A DNA stretch of 64,000 bases from Spiribacter halobius (GTDB lineage Bacteria; Pseudomonadota; Gammaproteobacteria; Nitrococcales; Nitrococcaceae), in the NCBI RefSeq assembly GCF_020883455.1, contig NZ_CP086615.1, positions 2,108,001 to 2,172,000 of the forward strand, in the 5' to 3' direction. Numbering within the stretch: the stretch's first letter is position 1; each line of letters begins with the position of its first letter. Position numbers and translations under genes: made by a program. Positions 19,761 through 28,262 of this stretch are shown here, one piece after another. A model generated the notes under the pieces. It was not told the origin of the DNA and did not search any database. It saw nothing but the letters and a program-made list of their open reading frames with translations.

Positions 19761-19786
19761 ACTTCCCGGCCACAGCCTGGAGCTGA
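19759..19786 (+). promoter_or_regulatory. Possible second sigma-E promoter, before degP
   Basis: GAACTT (19759-19764), overlapping the rseB stop codon, lies 16 bases from AGCTGA (19781-19786), which shares CTGA with known sigma-E -10 elements. It would give degP its own stress-induced transcript starting about 25 bases before its ATG. The -10 match is partial, so this is tentative. Confidence 0.35.
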
Positions 19787-19816
19787 CGGCCGGCAACCGG
19801 TATGAGGGGAGGGTCT

Positions 19817-21253
19817 ATGACCGCGATTTCGGCCACCGCCCGGGCCTGCCTGCTGGCATTGCTTTGCGGCCTGGTGCTGCCGCTGGCCGCCAGCGCCCAG
19901 CTGCCGGATTTCACCGAGCTGGTGAAAGGCAGCAGTCCGGCGGTGGTGAACATCAGCACCACGCAGGAGGTCCAGGCCGGTCGCAGCCTGCCCGGCATGC
20001 CGGATCTGCCGGAGGATCACCCCTTCCGGGACTTTCTGGACCGCTTCATGGAGGACGGCGAGCAGCCGCCACCTCAGTTCGATTCGCGGTCGCTCGGCTC
20101 AGGCTTCATCATCTCCGAGGACGGCTACATCCTCACCAACAACCATGTGGTGGAGGGTGCCAGCGAGATCGTCGTGCGTCTGAGTGATCGCCGCGAGATG
20201 GTGGCGGAGCTCGTGGGGGCGGATGAGCGCAGCGATCTGGCGCTGCTCAAGGTGGACGCCGACAACCTCCCCACCGTGGACATCGGGCAGTCGTCGACGC
20301 TGGAGGTGGGCGAGTGGGTGCTGGCCATCGGCTCGCCGTTCGGCTTCGAGTACTCGGTGACGGCCGGCATCGTCAGCGCCAAGGGCCGGAGCCTCCCCAC
20401 CGAGAACTACGTGCCGTTCCTGCAGACCGACGTCGCCATCAACCCGGGCAACTCCGGTGGTCCGCTGTTCAACCTCGACGGCGAGGTGGTGGGCGTGAAT
20501 TCCCACATCTACAGTCGCTCGGGGGGATTCCAGGGCGTCTCGTTCGCCATCCCCATCGAGCTGGCGATGGACGTCGTCGAGCAGCTGCGCTCGGATGGCC
20601 GGGTGACGCGGGCCTGGCTCGGGGTGCTGATCCAGGACGTGACCCGTGAGCTTGCGGAGTCCTTCGGCATGGATCGCCCGGAGGGCGCGCTGGTGGCCCA
20701 GGTCCTGCCGGAGAGCCCGGCCGCCCGGAGCGGGCTGCAGGCGGGGGACGTGATCGTCCAGTTCAATGGCCGCGAGGTGCCGATGTCGGGTTCGCTGCCA
20801 CCCATGGTCGGGCGGATGCCGGTGGGCGAGACGGTGACCCTCACGGTGGTGCGGGACGGCGAGCGCCGCGAGCTCGACGTCACCCTGGAGGAGCTGCCGG
20901 AGGATGCCGGCCAGCAGCCCCGTGGCGAAGAGGGCGGCGGCCAGCAGATGCCGCCGCAGGACTCCATGCTCGACGACCTCGGGCTCGACGTGGAGCCGCT
21001 GGATCGGGAGGCGCGGGACGCGCTTGGTCTCGATGACGAGGTGGCCGGCGTCGTCGTGGTCGACGTCGGGCCGGGGGCGGCTGCCGAGGCCGGGCTGCAG
21101 CGCGGTGACGTCATCACCCGGGTCAATCGTGAGCCGGTGACGGACGTGGCCGAGCTGGAGCGTGTGCTGGCGGCGCTGGAGTCCGGCCAGAGCGTGCCGG
21201 TGCTCGTTCAGCGCCAGGACGGGCCCCGCTTTCTGGCGCTGCGGGTACCCTAG
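19817..21253 (+). CDS. degP: Periplasmic serine protease/chaperone DegP (MucD)
   Basis: A 478-residue HtrA protease that degrades misfolded envelope proteins. A signal peptide ends at AASA near residue 28. The catalytic triad is His110 (NNHVVEG), Asp140 (ERSDLALLK) and Ser213 (GNSGGPL). Two PDZ domains follow, the first from about 270 with AARSGLQAGDVIVQFNGR and the second from about 385 with AAAEAGLQRGDVITRVNRE, joined by a Gln/Gly-rich linker. The ATG at 19817 is preferred over one 15 bases upstream because GGGGAGGG lies between them. As in the Pseudomonas algU-mucABCD cluster it ends the sigma-E operon; mucC is missing. Confidence 0.94.
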   Translation: MTAISATARACLLALLCGLVLPLAASAQLPDFTELVKGSSPAVVNISTTQEVQAGRSLPGMPDLPEDHPFRDFLDRFMEDGEQPPPQFDSRSLGSGFIISEDGYILTNNHVVEGASEIVVRLSDRREMVAELVGADERSDLALLKVDADNLPTVDIGQSSTLEVGEWVLAIGSPFGFEYSVTAGIVSAKGRSLPTENYVPFLQTDVAINPGNSGGPLFNLDGEVVGVNSHIYSRSGGFQGVSFAIPIELAMDVVEQLRSDGRVTRAWLGVLIQDVTRELAESFGMDRPEGALVAQVLPESPAARSGLQAGDVIVQFNGREVPMSGSLPPMVGRMPVGETVTLTVVRDGERRELDVTLEELPEDAGQQPRGEEGGGQQMPPQDSMLDDLGLDVEPLDREARDALGLDDEVAGVVVVDVGPGAAAEAGLQRGDVITRVNREPVTDVAELERVLAALESGQSVPVLVQRQDGPRFLALRVP

Positions 21254-21293
21254 CCCCCTCGATCCACGTCCCCAGCCGCGGATGGAGGGGGCT
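21252..21293 (+). terminator. Hairpin at the end of degP
   Basis: AGCCCCCTC starts within the degP stop codon and pairs with GAGGGGGCT at 21285-21293, with an additional ATCC/GGAT pairing inside. No T tract follows directly. Together with the next hairpin it probably ends the envelope-stress transcript. Confidence 0.45.
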
Positions 21294-21367
21294 GGCGAGG
21301 CTGCTCCCGCCGGCGGCATTTGAGCACGGCGGCACAAACCCGTATCGTCTGCGCCGGGTTAGACCGT

Positions 21368-21400
21368 CGCCGCAGCGGCTCCGGCCGCTGCGGCGTCTTT
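21368..21400 (+). terminator. Rho-independent-like terminator between degP and lepA
   Basis: CGCCGCAGCGGC and its exact complement form a 12-bp stem around a four-base loop, followed by TCTTTGATT. The short T-rich tail and the position 36 bases before the lepA start suggest termination of the upstream operon or attenuation before lepA. Confidence 0.55.
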
Positions 21401-21435
21401 GATTCTGCCAACAGGGGCATCGGCCCCGGAACCGC

Positions 21436-23232
21436 ATGGACCAGATCAGGAATTTCTCCATCATCGCGCATATCGATCACGGCAAGTCGACCCTGGCCGA
21501 CCGCCTGATCGAGGGCTCGGGCTCCATGAGTCAGCGGGAGATGGGCGAGCAGATGCTCGATTCCATGGACCTGGAGCGCGAGCGGGGCATCACCATCAAG
21601 GCGCAGAGCGTCTCCCTGGAATACCAGGCACGGGATGGCCGCCGCTATCAGCTCAACTTCATCGACACCCCCGGGCACGTGGACTTCTCCTACGAGGTGA
21701 GCCGCTCGCTGTACGCCTGCGAGGGCGCCCTGCTGCTGGTGGACGCCTCCCAGGGCGTGGAGGCCCAGAGCGTGGCGAACTGCTACACGGCGGTGGAGCA
21801 GGGGCTCGAGGTCATCCCGGTGCTGAACAAGATCGACCTCCCCTCGGCGGAGCCGGACCGGGTGATCCAGCAGATCGAGGAGATCATCGGGCTGGACGGG
21901 GCGGATGTGATCCCCATCAGCGCCAAGACGGGGCAGGGGGTCGACGAGCTGCTGGAGGCCCTGGTGCAGCGCATTCCGGCGCCGAAGGGCGATCCGTCAG
22001 GGCCGCTCAAGGCCCTGATCATCGACTCCTGGTTCGATAACTACCTGGGCGTGGTCTGCCTGGTGCGCGTCTTCGACGGCGAGCTGAAGAAGGGCGACCG
22101 CATCCGCGTGATGTCCACCGGCCGCGAGTTCCAGGTGGACGAGCTCGGCATCTTCACCCCCAAGCGGACGCCCTGGAGGTCGCTCACCGCCGGGCGGGTC
22201 GGTTTCGTGGTGGCCGGCATCAAGGATATCGACGGCGCACCGGTGGGCGACACGCTGACCGATGCGCGTCGCCCCACCGAGAGCCCGGTGCCCGGCTTCA
22301 AGGTCGTGCAGCCGCGCGTGTTCGCGGGGGTGTTCCCGATCAGCGCCGATGATTACGAGGCGTTCCGCGACGCCCTCGCCAAGCTGCGCCTGAACGACGC
22401 CGCCCTGCATTTCGAGCCGGAGGTGTCCGAGGCGCTCGGCTTCGGCTTCCGTTGCGGCTTCCTGGGCATGCTCCACATGGAGATCGTGCAGGAGCGGCTG
22501 GAGCGCGAGTACGGCCTCGAGCTCATCACCACCGCGCCCACCGTGGTGCACGAGGTGGTGGACAAGGACGGCGAGGTGCACTACGTGCACAATCCCTCGC
22601 AGCTGCCGGCTCCGAATGACATCGAGGAGGTGCGCGAGCCGATCATCCTGGCCAGCATTCTCGTGCCCCAGGAATACGTCGGCAATGTCATCAAGCTCTG
22701 CGAGGAGAAGCGGGGCACGCAGAAGATGATGCAGTACGTCGGCAATCAGATCTCCCTGGAGTACGAGATGCCGATGGCCGAGGTGGTGCTGGATTTCTTC
22801 GATCGGCTGAAGTCCGCGAGCCGCGGCTATGCCTCCTTCGACTACGAGTTCCGGCGTTTCCAGGCGGAGCGGCTGGTCAAGCTCGACGTGCTGGTCAACG
22901 GCGATCGGGTGGACGCGCTGTCGGTGATCGTCCATCGCGACCAGGCGGAGTTCCGCGGCCGGGATCTCACCGAGCGGCTCAAGGAGATCATCCCGCGACA
23001 GATGTTCGAGGTGGCGATTCAGGCGGCGGTCGGCTCCAAGGTCATCGCCCGCTCCACCGTCAAGGCGCTGCGCAAGAACGTCACCGCCAAGTGCTACGGC
23101 GGTGACATCACCCGCAAGAAGAAGCTGCTGGAGAAGCAGAAGGCGGGCAAGCGCCGCATGAAGCAGGTGGGCCGGGTGGAGATCCCGCAGGATGCCTTCC
23201 TGGCCGTGCTTCAGGTGGACAGTAACAAGTAG
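21436..23232 (+). CDS. lepA: Elongation factor 4 (LepA)
   Basis: A 598-residue translational GTPase that acts on ribosomes, in initiation or back-translocation. The GTPase motifs are AHIDHGKST (residues 11-19), [20 protein letters not shown] and SAKTG. The EF-G-like domains II, III and V follow, and the LepA-specific C-terminal domain contains [14 protein letters not shown] and [20 protein letters not shown]. Length matches E. coli LepA (599). It opens the conserved lepA-lepB-rnc-era cluster. Confidence 0.97.
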   Translation: MDQIRNFSIIAHIDHGKSTLADRLIEGSGSMSQREMGEQMLDSMDLERERGITIKAQSVSLEYQARDGRRYQLNFIDTPGHVDFSYEVSRSLYACEGALLLVDASQGVEAQSVANCYTAVEQGLEVIPVLNKIDLPSAEPDRVIQQIEEIIGLDGADVIPISAKTGQGVDELLEALVQRIPAPKGDPSGPLKALIIDSWFDNYLGVVCLVRVFDGELKKGDRIRVMSTGREFQVDELGIFTPKRTPWRSLTAGRVGFVVAGIKDIDGAPVGDTLTDARRPTESPVPGFKVVQPRVFAGVFPISADDYEAFRDALAKLRLNDAALHFEPEVSEALGFGFRCGFLGMLHMEIVQERLEREYGLELITTAPTVVHEVVDKDGEVHYVHNPSQLPAPNDIEEVREPIILASILVPQEYVGNVIKLCEEKRGTQKMMQYVGNQISLEYEMPMAEVVLDFFDRLKSASRGYASFDYEFRRFQAERLVKLDVLVNGDRVDALSVIVHRDQAEFRGRDLTERLKEIIPRQMFEVAIQAAVGSKVIARSTVKALRKNVTAKCYGGDITRKKKLLEKQKAGKRRMKQVGRVEIPQDAFLAVLQVDSNK

Positions 23233-23249
23233 GGCAGGGGACCCGTCGC

Positions 23250-23987
23250 ATGCTGGATTTCGAGACCCTCCTGGTGGTCCTGACCGGGGTGACCGGCGTC
23301 GTCTGGGGCTGGGACCGGTGGCGGCGACGGCGTCGCGACCCGGAGGCGCGGGTGTCGTGGTGGGTCGATCTCGCCCGCTCCCTGTTCCCGGTGATCCTCA
23401 TCGTGCTGGTGGTGCGCTCGTTCGTGGTCGAGCCTTTCCGGATCCCTTCCGGCTCGATGATCCCGACCCTGCATATCGGCGATTTCATCCTCGTCAACAA
23501 GTTCTCCTATGGATTGCGCCTGCCGGTTGGGCACCAGCTCCTGGTGCCGCTGGGCGACCCCGAGCGGGGCGACGTCGTGGTCTTCCGCTATCCGCGGGAT
23601 CCGAATCAGGACTACGTCAAGCGCATCGTCGGGGTGCCCGGCGACCGCCTGCGCTACGAGGGCAAGCGCCTTTACATCAACGGCGAGGCGGTGCCGGTGG
23701 AGGCCCTCGGCAGCTGGCAGGGCGACGAAGGTGTGCGCCTGTTCCGGGAGCGGATCGGGGACGAGTGGCACCGTATGCTGGTGCATCGCGGGGCGCGCGA
23801 TCGCGGCTTCACCTATGAGGTGCCCGAGGGGCAGTACTTCATGATGGGGGACAACCGCGACCGCAGCAGCGACAGCCGAATCTGGGGGCCGGTGCCCCGC
23901 GATAACCTGGTCGGGGAGGCATTCCTGATCTGGATGAGCTGGAATGGCGGTATCAACTGGGGGCGGCTGGGCGATGTCATCGAATGA
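23250..23987 (+). CDS. lepB: Signal peptidase I (LepB)
   Basis: A 245-residue membrane protease that removes signal peptides from exported proteins. Two membrane segments lie at about residues 3-20 and 42-60, separated by a basic cytoplasmic stretch (RWRRRRRDPEAR). The catalytic serine is in PSGSMIPTL (Ser69) and the catalytic lysine in DYVKRIVGVPGD near residue 124. The GDNRDRSSDSR box completes the family signature. It is shorter than E. coli LepB (324), as in many other proteobacteria. Eighteen bases after lepA. Confidence 0.95.
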   Translation: MLDFETLLVVLTGVTGVVWGWDRWRRRRRDPEARVSWWVDLARSLFPVILIVLVVRSFVVEPFRIPSGSMIPTLHIGDFILVNKFSYGLRLPVGHQLLVPLGDPERGDVVVFRYPRDPNQDYVKRIVGVPGDRLRYEGKRLYINGEAVPVEALGSWQGDEGVRLFRERIGDEWHRMLVHRGARDRGFTYEVPEGQYFMMGDNRDRSSDSRIWGPVPRDNLVGEAFLIWMSWNGGINWGRLGDVIE

Positions 23988-24024
23988 CGGGCCGGACGCT
24001 TTCGGGTCGACACGGGAGGTGACC

Positions 24025-24393
24025 ATGAGCGCGAAGCGGCAGCGTGGCATGACGCTCATCGGCGTGGTGCTGGTCCTGGCCATCATCGGCCTCGCCCTGC
24101 TGGTGGCAATCCGGCTGGTGCCGGTCTATATCGAGGCATACTCGATCGCCTCGGTGATGGCCGACATCGAATCGGAGAGCCGGCTCTCCGGCAACGACCG
24201 AAACCAGTTGCGGGAGACCTTCGGCCGCCGCCTGCAGGTCAACGACATCGAGTCCGTCGGCCCGCGTGACGTGGAGTTCCGCGAGGTCGCCGGCGGGCTG
24301 GAGATGTTCGTCGAGTACGAGGTGCGCGTGGACCTGCTCGGCAATCTCGATCTCGTGGCGAGCTTCCGGCGCGACGCCGTGATCCGCAACTGA
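24025..24393 (+). CDS. DUF4845 membrane protein (between lepB and rnc)
   Basis: A 122-residue protein with a pilin-like N-terminus: KRQRGMTLIGVVLVLAIIG has the basic patch, RGMTL cleavage-like site and hydrophobic helix of type IV pilins, although proteins of this family are usually annotated only as DUF4845. The soluble remainder has mixed alpha/beta character with DVEFREVAGGLEMFVEYEVR. The ATG at 24025 follows GGGAGGTGA closely; an ATG at 23974 overlapping lepB is less likely. Its fixed place between lepB and rnc is conserved in many gammaproteobacteria, yet no function is established. Confidence 0.85.
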   Translation: MSAKRQRGMTLIGVVLVLAIIGLALLVAIRLVPVYIEAYSIASVMADIESESRLSGNDRNQLRETFGRRLQVNDIESVGPRDVEFREVAGGLEMFVEYEVRVDLLGNLDLVASFRRDAVIRN

Positions 24394-24403
24394 CGGAGAA
24401 CGA

Positions 24404-25087
24404 GTGACCCTGGACGACCTGCAGCAGGCGCTGGACTACCAATTTGCCGACCCGGCACTGCTGGCGCAGGCGCTCACCCACCGCAGCGCCGAGGGCGCCA
24501 ACAACGAGCGCCTCGAGTTCCTCGGCGACAGCGTGTTGAACTTCGTCATCGCCGCCGAGGTGTTCCGCCTGCGGGACGGCGCCCAGGAGGGGGAGCTGAG
24601 CCGCCTGCGGGCGACCCTGGTGAACAAGAGCTCACTGGCGAAGCTCGCCCGGGAGCTTGGGCTCGGTGGCCACATCCGACTCGGCAGCGGCGAGCTCAAG
24701 AGCGGCGGCCGGCGGCGGGATTCCATCCTGGCCGATGCCCTGGAGGCGATCTTCGGCGCGGTGTATCTGGACGCCGGATTCGCCCGCTGCCGCGAGCTGA
24801 TCCTCGCCCTCTACGCCGGCCGGCTGGCCGACCTGCCCAGCGTGGGGGAGCTCAAGGATCCCAAGACCCGCCTGCAGGAGTACCTGCAGTCACTGCGCCT
24901 GCCGCTGCCGGAGTACCGTGTGCTGGATGTGACCGGACGCGCCCACGACCAGACCTTTCGGGTGGTCTGCGCCATCGACGAGCTGAACGCCGCCAGCGAG
25001 GGCGCCGCCGGCAGTCGCCGGCAGGCGGAGCAGCAGGCGGCCGAGGCCCTGCTGGAGACCCTGGAACAGGAGCGCGGCCGTGGCTGA
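24404..25087 (+). CDS. rnc: Ribonuclease III
   Basis: A 227-residue endonuclease that cuts double-stranded RNA, for example in rRNA precursors. The catalytic domain has the signature NERLEFLGDSVLNFVIA with the metal-binding Glu and Asp, and DALEAIFGAVYLDAGF with the second pair. The dsRNA-binding domain begins near residue 150 (DPKTRLQEYLQ) and ends with AEQQAAEALLETLE. The start is a GTG at 24404. It overlaps era by eight bases, a common arrangement. Confidence 0.96.
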   Translation: MTLDDLQQALDYQFADPALLAQALTHRSAEGANNERLEFLGDSVLNFVIAAEVFRLRDGAQEGELSRLRATLVNKSSLAKLARELGLGGHIRLGSGELKSGGRRRDSILADALEAIFGAVYLDAGFARCRELILALYAGRLADLPSVGELKDPKTRLQEYLQSLRLPLPEYRVLDVTGRAHDQTFRVVCAIDELNAASEGAAGSRRQAEQQAAEALLETLEQERGRG

Positions 25088-25988
25088 GACGCAAGCAGGC
25101 ACCCTGAAATGCGGCTTCGTGGCACTGGTCGGGCGGCCCAACGTGGGCAAGTCGACGCTGCTCAACGCCCTGCTCGGGCAGAAGGTGAGCATCGTCACCC
25201 GCAAGCCCCAGACCACGCGCCACCGCATCCTCGGCATCCACAATCTGCCGGGCGCGCAGATCGCCTATGTGGACACACCGGGTCTGCACCAGGGCCGGCG
25301 CAGCGCCATGAACCGCTACCTCAACGAGGCGGCGGCGAGCGCGCTGGCCGATGTCGACGTCCTCGTGTTCGTGGTGGACGGCGGCCGCTGGACCGAGGAG
25401 GACGACGCCGTTCTGGCGCGCCTGCGTCAGGCCGAATCGCCGGTGGTGCTGGTGATCAACAAGGTGGACCGGCTGCGGGACAAGACCCGCCTGCTGCCGC
25501 TGATCGAGCGCCTGAGCGGTCTGCACGACTTCGCCGCCGTGGTGCCGATCTCCGCCGAGCGCCGGGACAACCTGCTGGCCCTGGAGGAGGAGCTGCTGCA
25601 GCGCCTGCCCGAGGGCCCGGCGCTGTTCCCCCGGGATCAGGTCACCGACCGCGGCGAGCGCTTCATGGCCGCCGAGCTGGTGCGCGAGCAGCTGATGGCC
25701 TCCCTCGGCGAGGAGCTGCCCTACGCCTCCACCGTGGAGATCGAGGCCTTCGAGCAGGAGGGCCGCCTGCGCCGCATCGCGGCGGTGATCTGGGTCGAGC
25801 GCCCCGGCCAGCGGCGCATCGTCATTGGCGAGGGCGGCAAGCGCCTCAAGCACGTCGGCCGCGCCGCGCGCCAGGAAATGGAACGCCTCTTCGACGGCCG
25901 CGTCTACCTCCAGCTCTGGGTCAAGGTCCGCGAGGGCTGGTCCGACGACGAACGCATGCTGCGCTCCCTTGGTTACGATGAAGTCTGA
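25080..25988 (+). CDS. era: GTPase Era
   Basis: A 302-residue GTPase needed for 16S rRNA maturation and 30S assembly. The G motifs are GRPNVGKSTLLN (residues about 17-28), QTTRHRILG, DTPGLH, NKVDRL and SAERR. The C-terminal KH domain contains IVIGEGGKRLKHVG, which binds the 3' end of 16S rRNA, and ends in LWVKVREGWSDDERMLRSLG. The start is a GTG at 25080 inside the end of rnc. Repeat element copy C begins ten bases after its stop. Confidence 0.96.
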   Translation: MAETQAGTLKCGFVALVGRPNVGKSTLLNALLGQKVSIVTRKPQTTRHRILGIHNLPGAQIAYVDTPGLHQGRRSAMNRYLNEAAASALADVDVLVFVVDGGRWTEEDDAVLARLRQAESPVVLVINKVDRLRDKTRLLPLIERLSGLHDFAAVVPISAERRDNLLALEEELLQRLPEGPALFPRDQVTDRGERFMAAELVREQLMASLGEELPYASTVEIEAFEQEGRLRRIAAVIWVERPGQRRIVIGEGGKRLKHVGRAARQEMERLFDGRVYLQLWVKVREGWSDDERMLRSLGYDEV

Positions 25989-25998
25989 GCTTGTCGGG

Positions 25999-26186
25999 GG
26001 GATAACCGCGAAGGCGCAAAGGACGCGAAGAAGGAACGCGAAGGGGATTCAACACAAAGTCACAAAGAACACAAAGTTACACAGAGAAGGTCATGTCTTT
26101 CTTCGTGAATCCTTTGTGCCCTTTGTGTCTTTGTGTTTACTGCCTTTCCATCTCTCCGCGTTCTTGGCGCCTTCGCGGTTCATCCC
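25999..26186. repeat. Nested inverted intergenic element, copy C
   Basis: The left arm starts GGGATAACCGCGAAGGCGCA and continues AAGGACGCGAAG; the right arm, ending with GGTTCATCCC at 26186, is its near complement. The inner arms are AACACAAAGTCACAAAG and CTTTGTGTCTTTGTGTT. It fills the era-recO gap, so both genes on the same strand would be transcribed through it. Short frames over it encode repeats such as PLCPLCLCV and are not genes. Confidence 0.85.
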
Positions 26187-26219
26187 AAGCGGCCCAGCCA
26201 CACCGGCCACGCCCATACG

Positions 26220-26972
26220 ATGACTGCGCGGCGGGGGGCGGAGCTGGAGCCGGCGTTTCTGCTGCATGGGCGGGCGTATCGGGATACCAGCCTGCTGCTG
26301 GAGGTGCTGGGGCGCGAGCACGGGCGGATCGGGCTGGTGGCGCGGGGCGTGCGCGGGCGGCGGTCGCGACTTGCGGGGCTGCTGCAGCCTTTCCAGCCGC
26401 TGGCCATCTCCTGGCTGGCGCGCGGAGAGCTCGGCACCCTCACCGGTGCGGAGAGTGCCGGGCGCCCGGTGATCCTCAGCGGCCGCCGTCTGGTGAGCGG
26501 GTTCTACGCCAACGAGCTGCTGCTGCGCCTGCTCGGGCGCGAGGACCCGCACCCGGGGCTGTTCAACCGCTACGGCCGGCTGCTCGACGAGCTCGCCGGC
26601 GGTACCAGTGAGGCCGTGGCGCTGCGCGGCTTCGAGCGGGATCTGTTGGCGGCCCTCGGTTACGGCCTGCCCCTCAAGCACGACACGGCCGGCGACCCGG
26701 TGGAGGCCGGGCGCTGGTACCGTTACGATCCCGCGCAGGGTGTCCTGCCGGCCGACGCCGCCGGCGGCGAGCGCGGGCTCGTCACCGGCGCCACGCTGCT
26801 CGCGCTGGCGGCGGACCAGCTCGACGACACCTCGGCACGGGCCGCGCGCGATCTCATGCGCGCGGCACTGCGCCCGCATCTCGGCGCGCGGCCCCTGAAG
26901 AGCCGCGAGCTCTACGCCCGCTACCAGACCACCGGAGAGGACAGCGATGGGGCATCATCAGGGCAGTCATGA
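26220..26972 (+). CDS. recO: DNA repair protein RecO
   Basis: A 250-residue recombination mediator that works with RecR to load RecA on gapped DNA. The N-terminal OB domain has [20 protein letters not shown] and [17 protein letters not shown]; the helical middle contains [20 protein letters not shown], a well-conserved RecO stretch. The zinc-site cysteines found in some RecO proteins are absent, as in E. coli. The ATG at 26220 is 34 bases from the repeat element; the frame upstream runs through the repeat and is not used. It overlaps pdxJ by 26 bases. Confidence 0.92.
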   Translation: MTARRGAELEPAFLLHGRAYRDTSLLLEVLGREHGRIGLVARGVRGRRSRLAGLLQPFQPLAISWLARGELGTLTGAESAGRPVILSGRRLVSGFYANELLLRLLGREDPHPGLFNRYGRLLDELAGGTSEAVALRGFERDLLAALGYGLPLKHDTAGDPVEAGRWYRYDPAQGVLPADAAGGERGLVTGATLLALAADQLDDTSARAARDLMRAALRPHLGARPLKSRELYARYQTTGEDSDGASSGQS

Positions 26973-27696
26973 GCCGCTCCTGGGCGTCAACGTGGATCAC
27001 GTGGCGACCCTGCGCCAGGCCCGCGGCACGCGTTATCCGGACCCGGTGCAGGCGGCGCTGCTGGCCGAGCAGGCGGGTGCGGATGCGATCACCGTGCATC
27101 TGCGCGAGGACCGCCGGCACATCCAGGACCGCGACGTGCGCCTGCTCGCCGAGGTACTGCAGACCCGCATGAATCTGGAGATGGCCATGGCCGAGGAGAT
27201 GCTGGCCCTGGCCGAGGACCTGCGGCCGGCGGATTGCTGCCTCGTGCCCGAGCGCCGCGAGGAGCTGACCACGGAAGGCGGCCTGGATGTGGCCGGACAG
27301 CCCGAGCGCACCGCCGAGGCCTGCGCGCGCCTGGCCGCTGCGGGTGTTCGCGTGTCGCTGTTCATCGACCCCGAGCCGGCCCAGCTGCATGCCGCCGCCG
27401 GGGCCGGCGCCCCGGTGGTGGAGCTGCACACTGGCCACTTCGCCGAGGCGTTGGAGGACGCGGCGATTCACGCCGAATTCGTGCGCCTGCGGGAGGCGGC
27501 GGTGCTCGGGCAGTCGCTGGGCCTGCAGGTCAATGCCGGTCACGGTCTGCATTACCACAATGTGGCTCCGGTGGCGGCCCTGCGCGAGATCACCGAGCTC
27601 AACATTGGCCATGCGGTGATTGCCAGGGCGCTGTTTACCGGCATCGAGGCGGCCGTGCGGGAGATGAAGCGCCTGATGCGCGAGGCCCGCCATTGA
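26947..27696 (+). CDS. pdxJ: Pyridoxine 5'-phosphate synthase
   Basis: A 249-residue TIM-barrel enzyme that condenses 1-deoxyxylulose 5-phosphate with 3-amino-2-oxopropyl phosphate to form pyridoxine 5'-phosphate. Motifs include [20 protein letters not shown] at the N-terminus, [46 protein letters not shown] and [11 protein letters not shown]. Its substrate deoxyxylulose phosphate is also the product predicted for the RuBisCO-like/cupin pair at 45-47 kb. The stop codon overlaps the acpS start. Confidence 0.96.
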   Translation: MGHHQGSHEPLLGVNVDHVATLRQARGTRYPDPVQAALLAEQAGADAITVHLREDRRHIQDRDVRLLAEVLQTRMNLEMAMAEEMLALAEDLRPADCCLVPERREELTTEGGLDVAGQPERTAEACARLAAAGVRVSLFIDPEPAQLHAAAGAGAPVVELHTGHFAEALEDAAIHAEFVRLREAAVLGQSLGLQVNAGHGLHYHNVAPVAALREITELNIGHAVIARALFTGIEAAVREMKRLMREARH

Positions 27697-28073
27697 GCGT
27701 GCTCGGGGTGGGCACCGATCTGGTGGCGGTGGCGCGCATGGCGGCTCTGCATGAGCGTTACGGCGAGCGCCTCGCCCGGCGGCTGCTGGCGCCGGCGGAG
27801 CGCGAGGCCTACCGGGCGAGCCCGGCCCCCGCGGCGCTGCTCGCCCGCCGCTTCGCCGCCAAGGAGGCCGCTGCCAAGGCCCTCGGCACCGGAATCGGCG
27901 CCCACGCCGCCTTTACCGACATCGAGCTCGTTCACGACCCAGCAGGTGCCCCGCAGCTGCGCCTCCACGGCGCCGCCGCCCGCCACGCCGAAACCCTCGG
28001 CGTCCGCCGCAGCCATGTCAGCCTCAGCGACGAGCGCGACTACGCGCTGGCTTTTGTAGTTCTCGAAGACTGA
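27693..28073 (+). CDS. acpS: Holo-[acyl-carrier-protein] synthase
   Basis: A 126-residue phosphopantetheinyl transferase that activates acyl carrier protein. The signature [12 protein letters not shown] at the start and [18 protein letters not shown] in the middle carry the metal-binding Asp and Glu. A TTG at 27693, overlapping the pdxJ stop, gives MSVLGVGTD and exactly the E. coli length; a GTG six bases later is the alternative. It ends the lepA-acpS cluster, and repeat copy D follows ten bases later. Confidence 0.92.
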   Translation: MSVLGVGTDLVAVARMAALHERYGERLARRLLAPAEREAYRASPAPAALLARRFAAKEAAAKALGTGIGAHAAFTDIELVHDPAGAPQLRLHGAAARHAETLGVRRSHVSLSDERDYALAFVVLED

Positions 28074-28083
28074 CCGTGAGGGA

Positions 28084-28262
28084 GGGATAACCGCCAAGGC
28101 GCGAAGGACGCGAAGGGAAGGCGGGGGATAAACACAAAGGCACAAAGGATTCAAAAGAAAACCATATTCTTATTTCTTTAACTTTGTGCCCTTTGTGCCT
28201 TTGTGTTGTACTCTTCCTCTCCTCGCGTCCTTCCCTTCGCGTCCTTTGCGCCTTGGCGGTTA
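28084..28262. repeat. Nested inverted intergenic element, copy D
   Basis: The left arm GGGATAACCGCCAAGGCGCG continues AAGGACGCGAAGGGAAGG, and the right arm is its near-perfect complement over some 30 bp ending at 28262. The inner arms are AACACAAAGGCACAAAGGA and complement, around an AT-rich loop (28165-28180). This copy lies between convergent genes. Its right terminal TTA provides the TAA stop codon of the large oxidoreductase gene. Confidence 0.87.

Noticed and set aside
26093-26219. Short peptide frames such as PLCPLCLCV over the intergenic repeats
   Set aside because: They are translations of the inverted repeat element, occur at several copies and in several phases, and lack ribosome sites.
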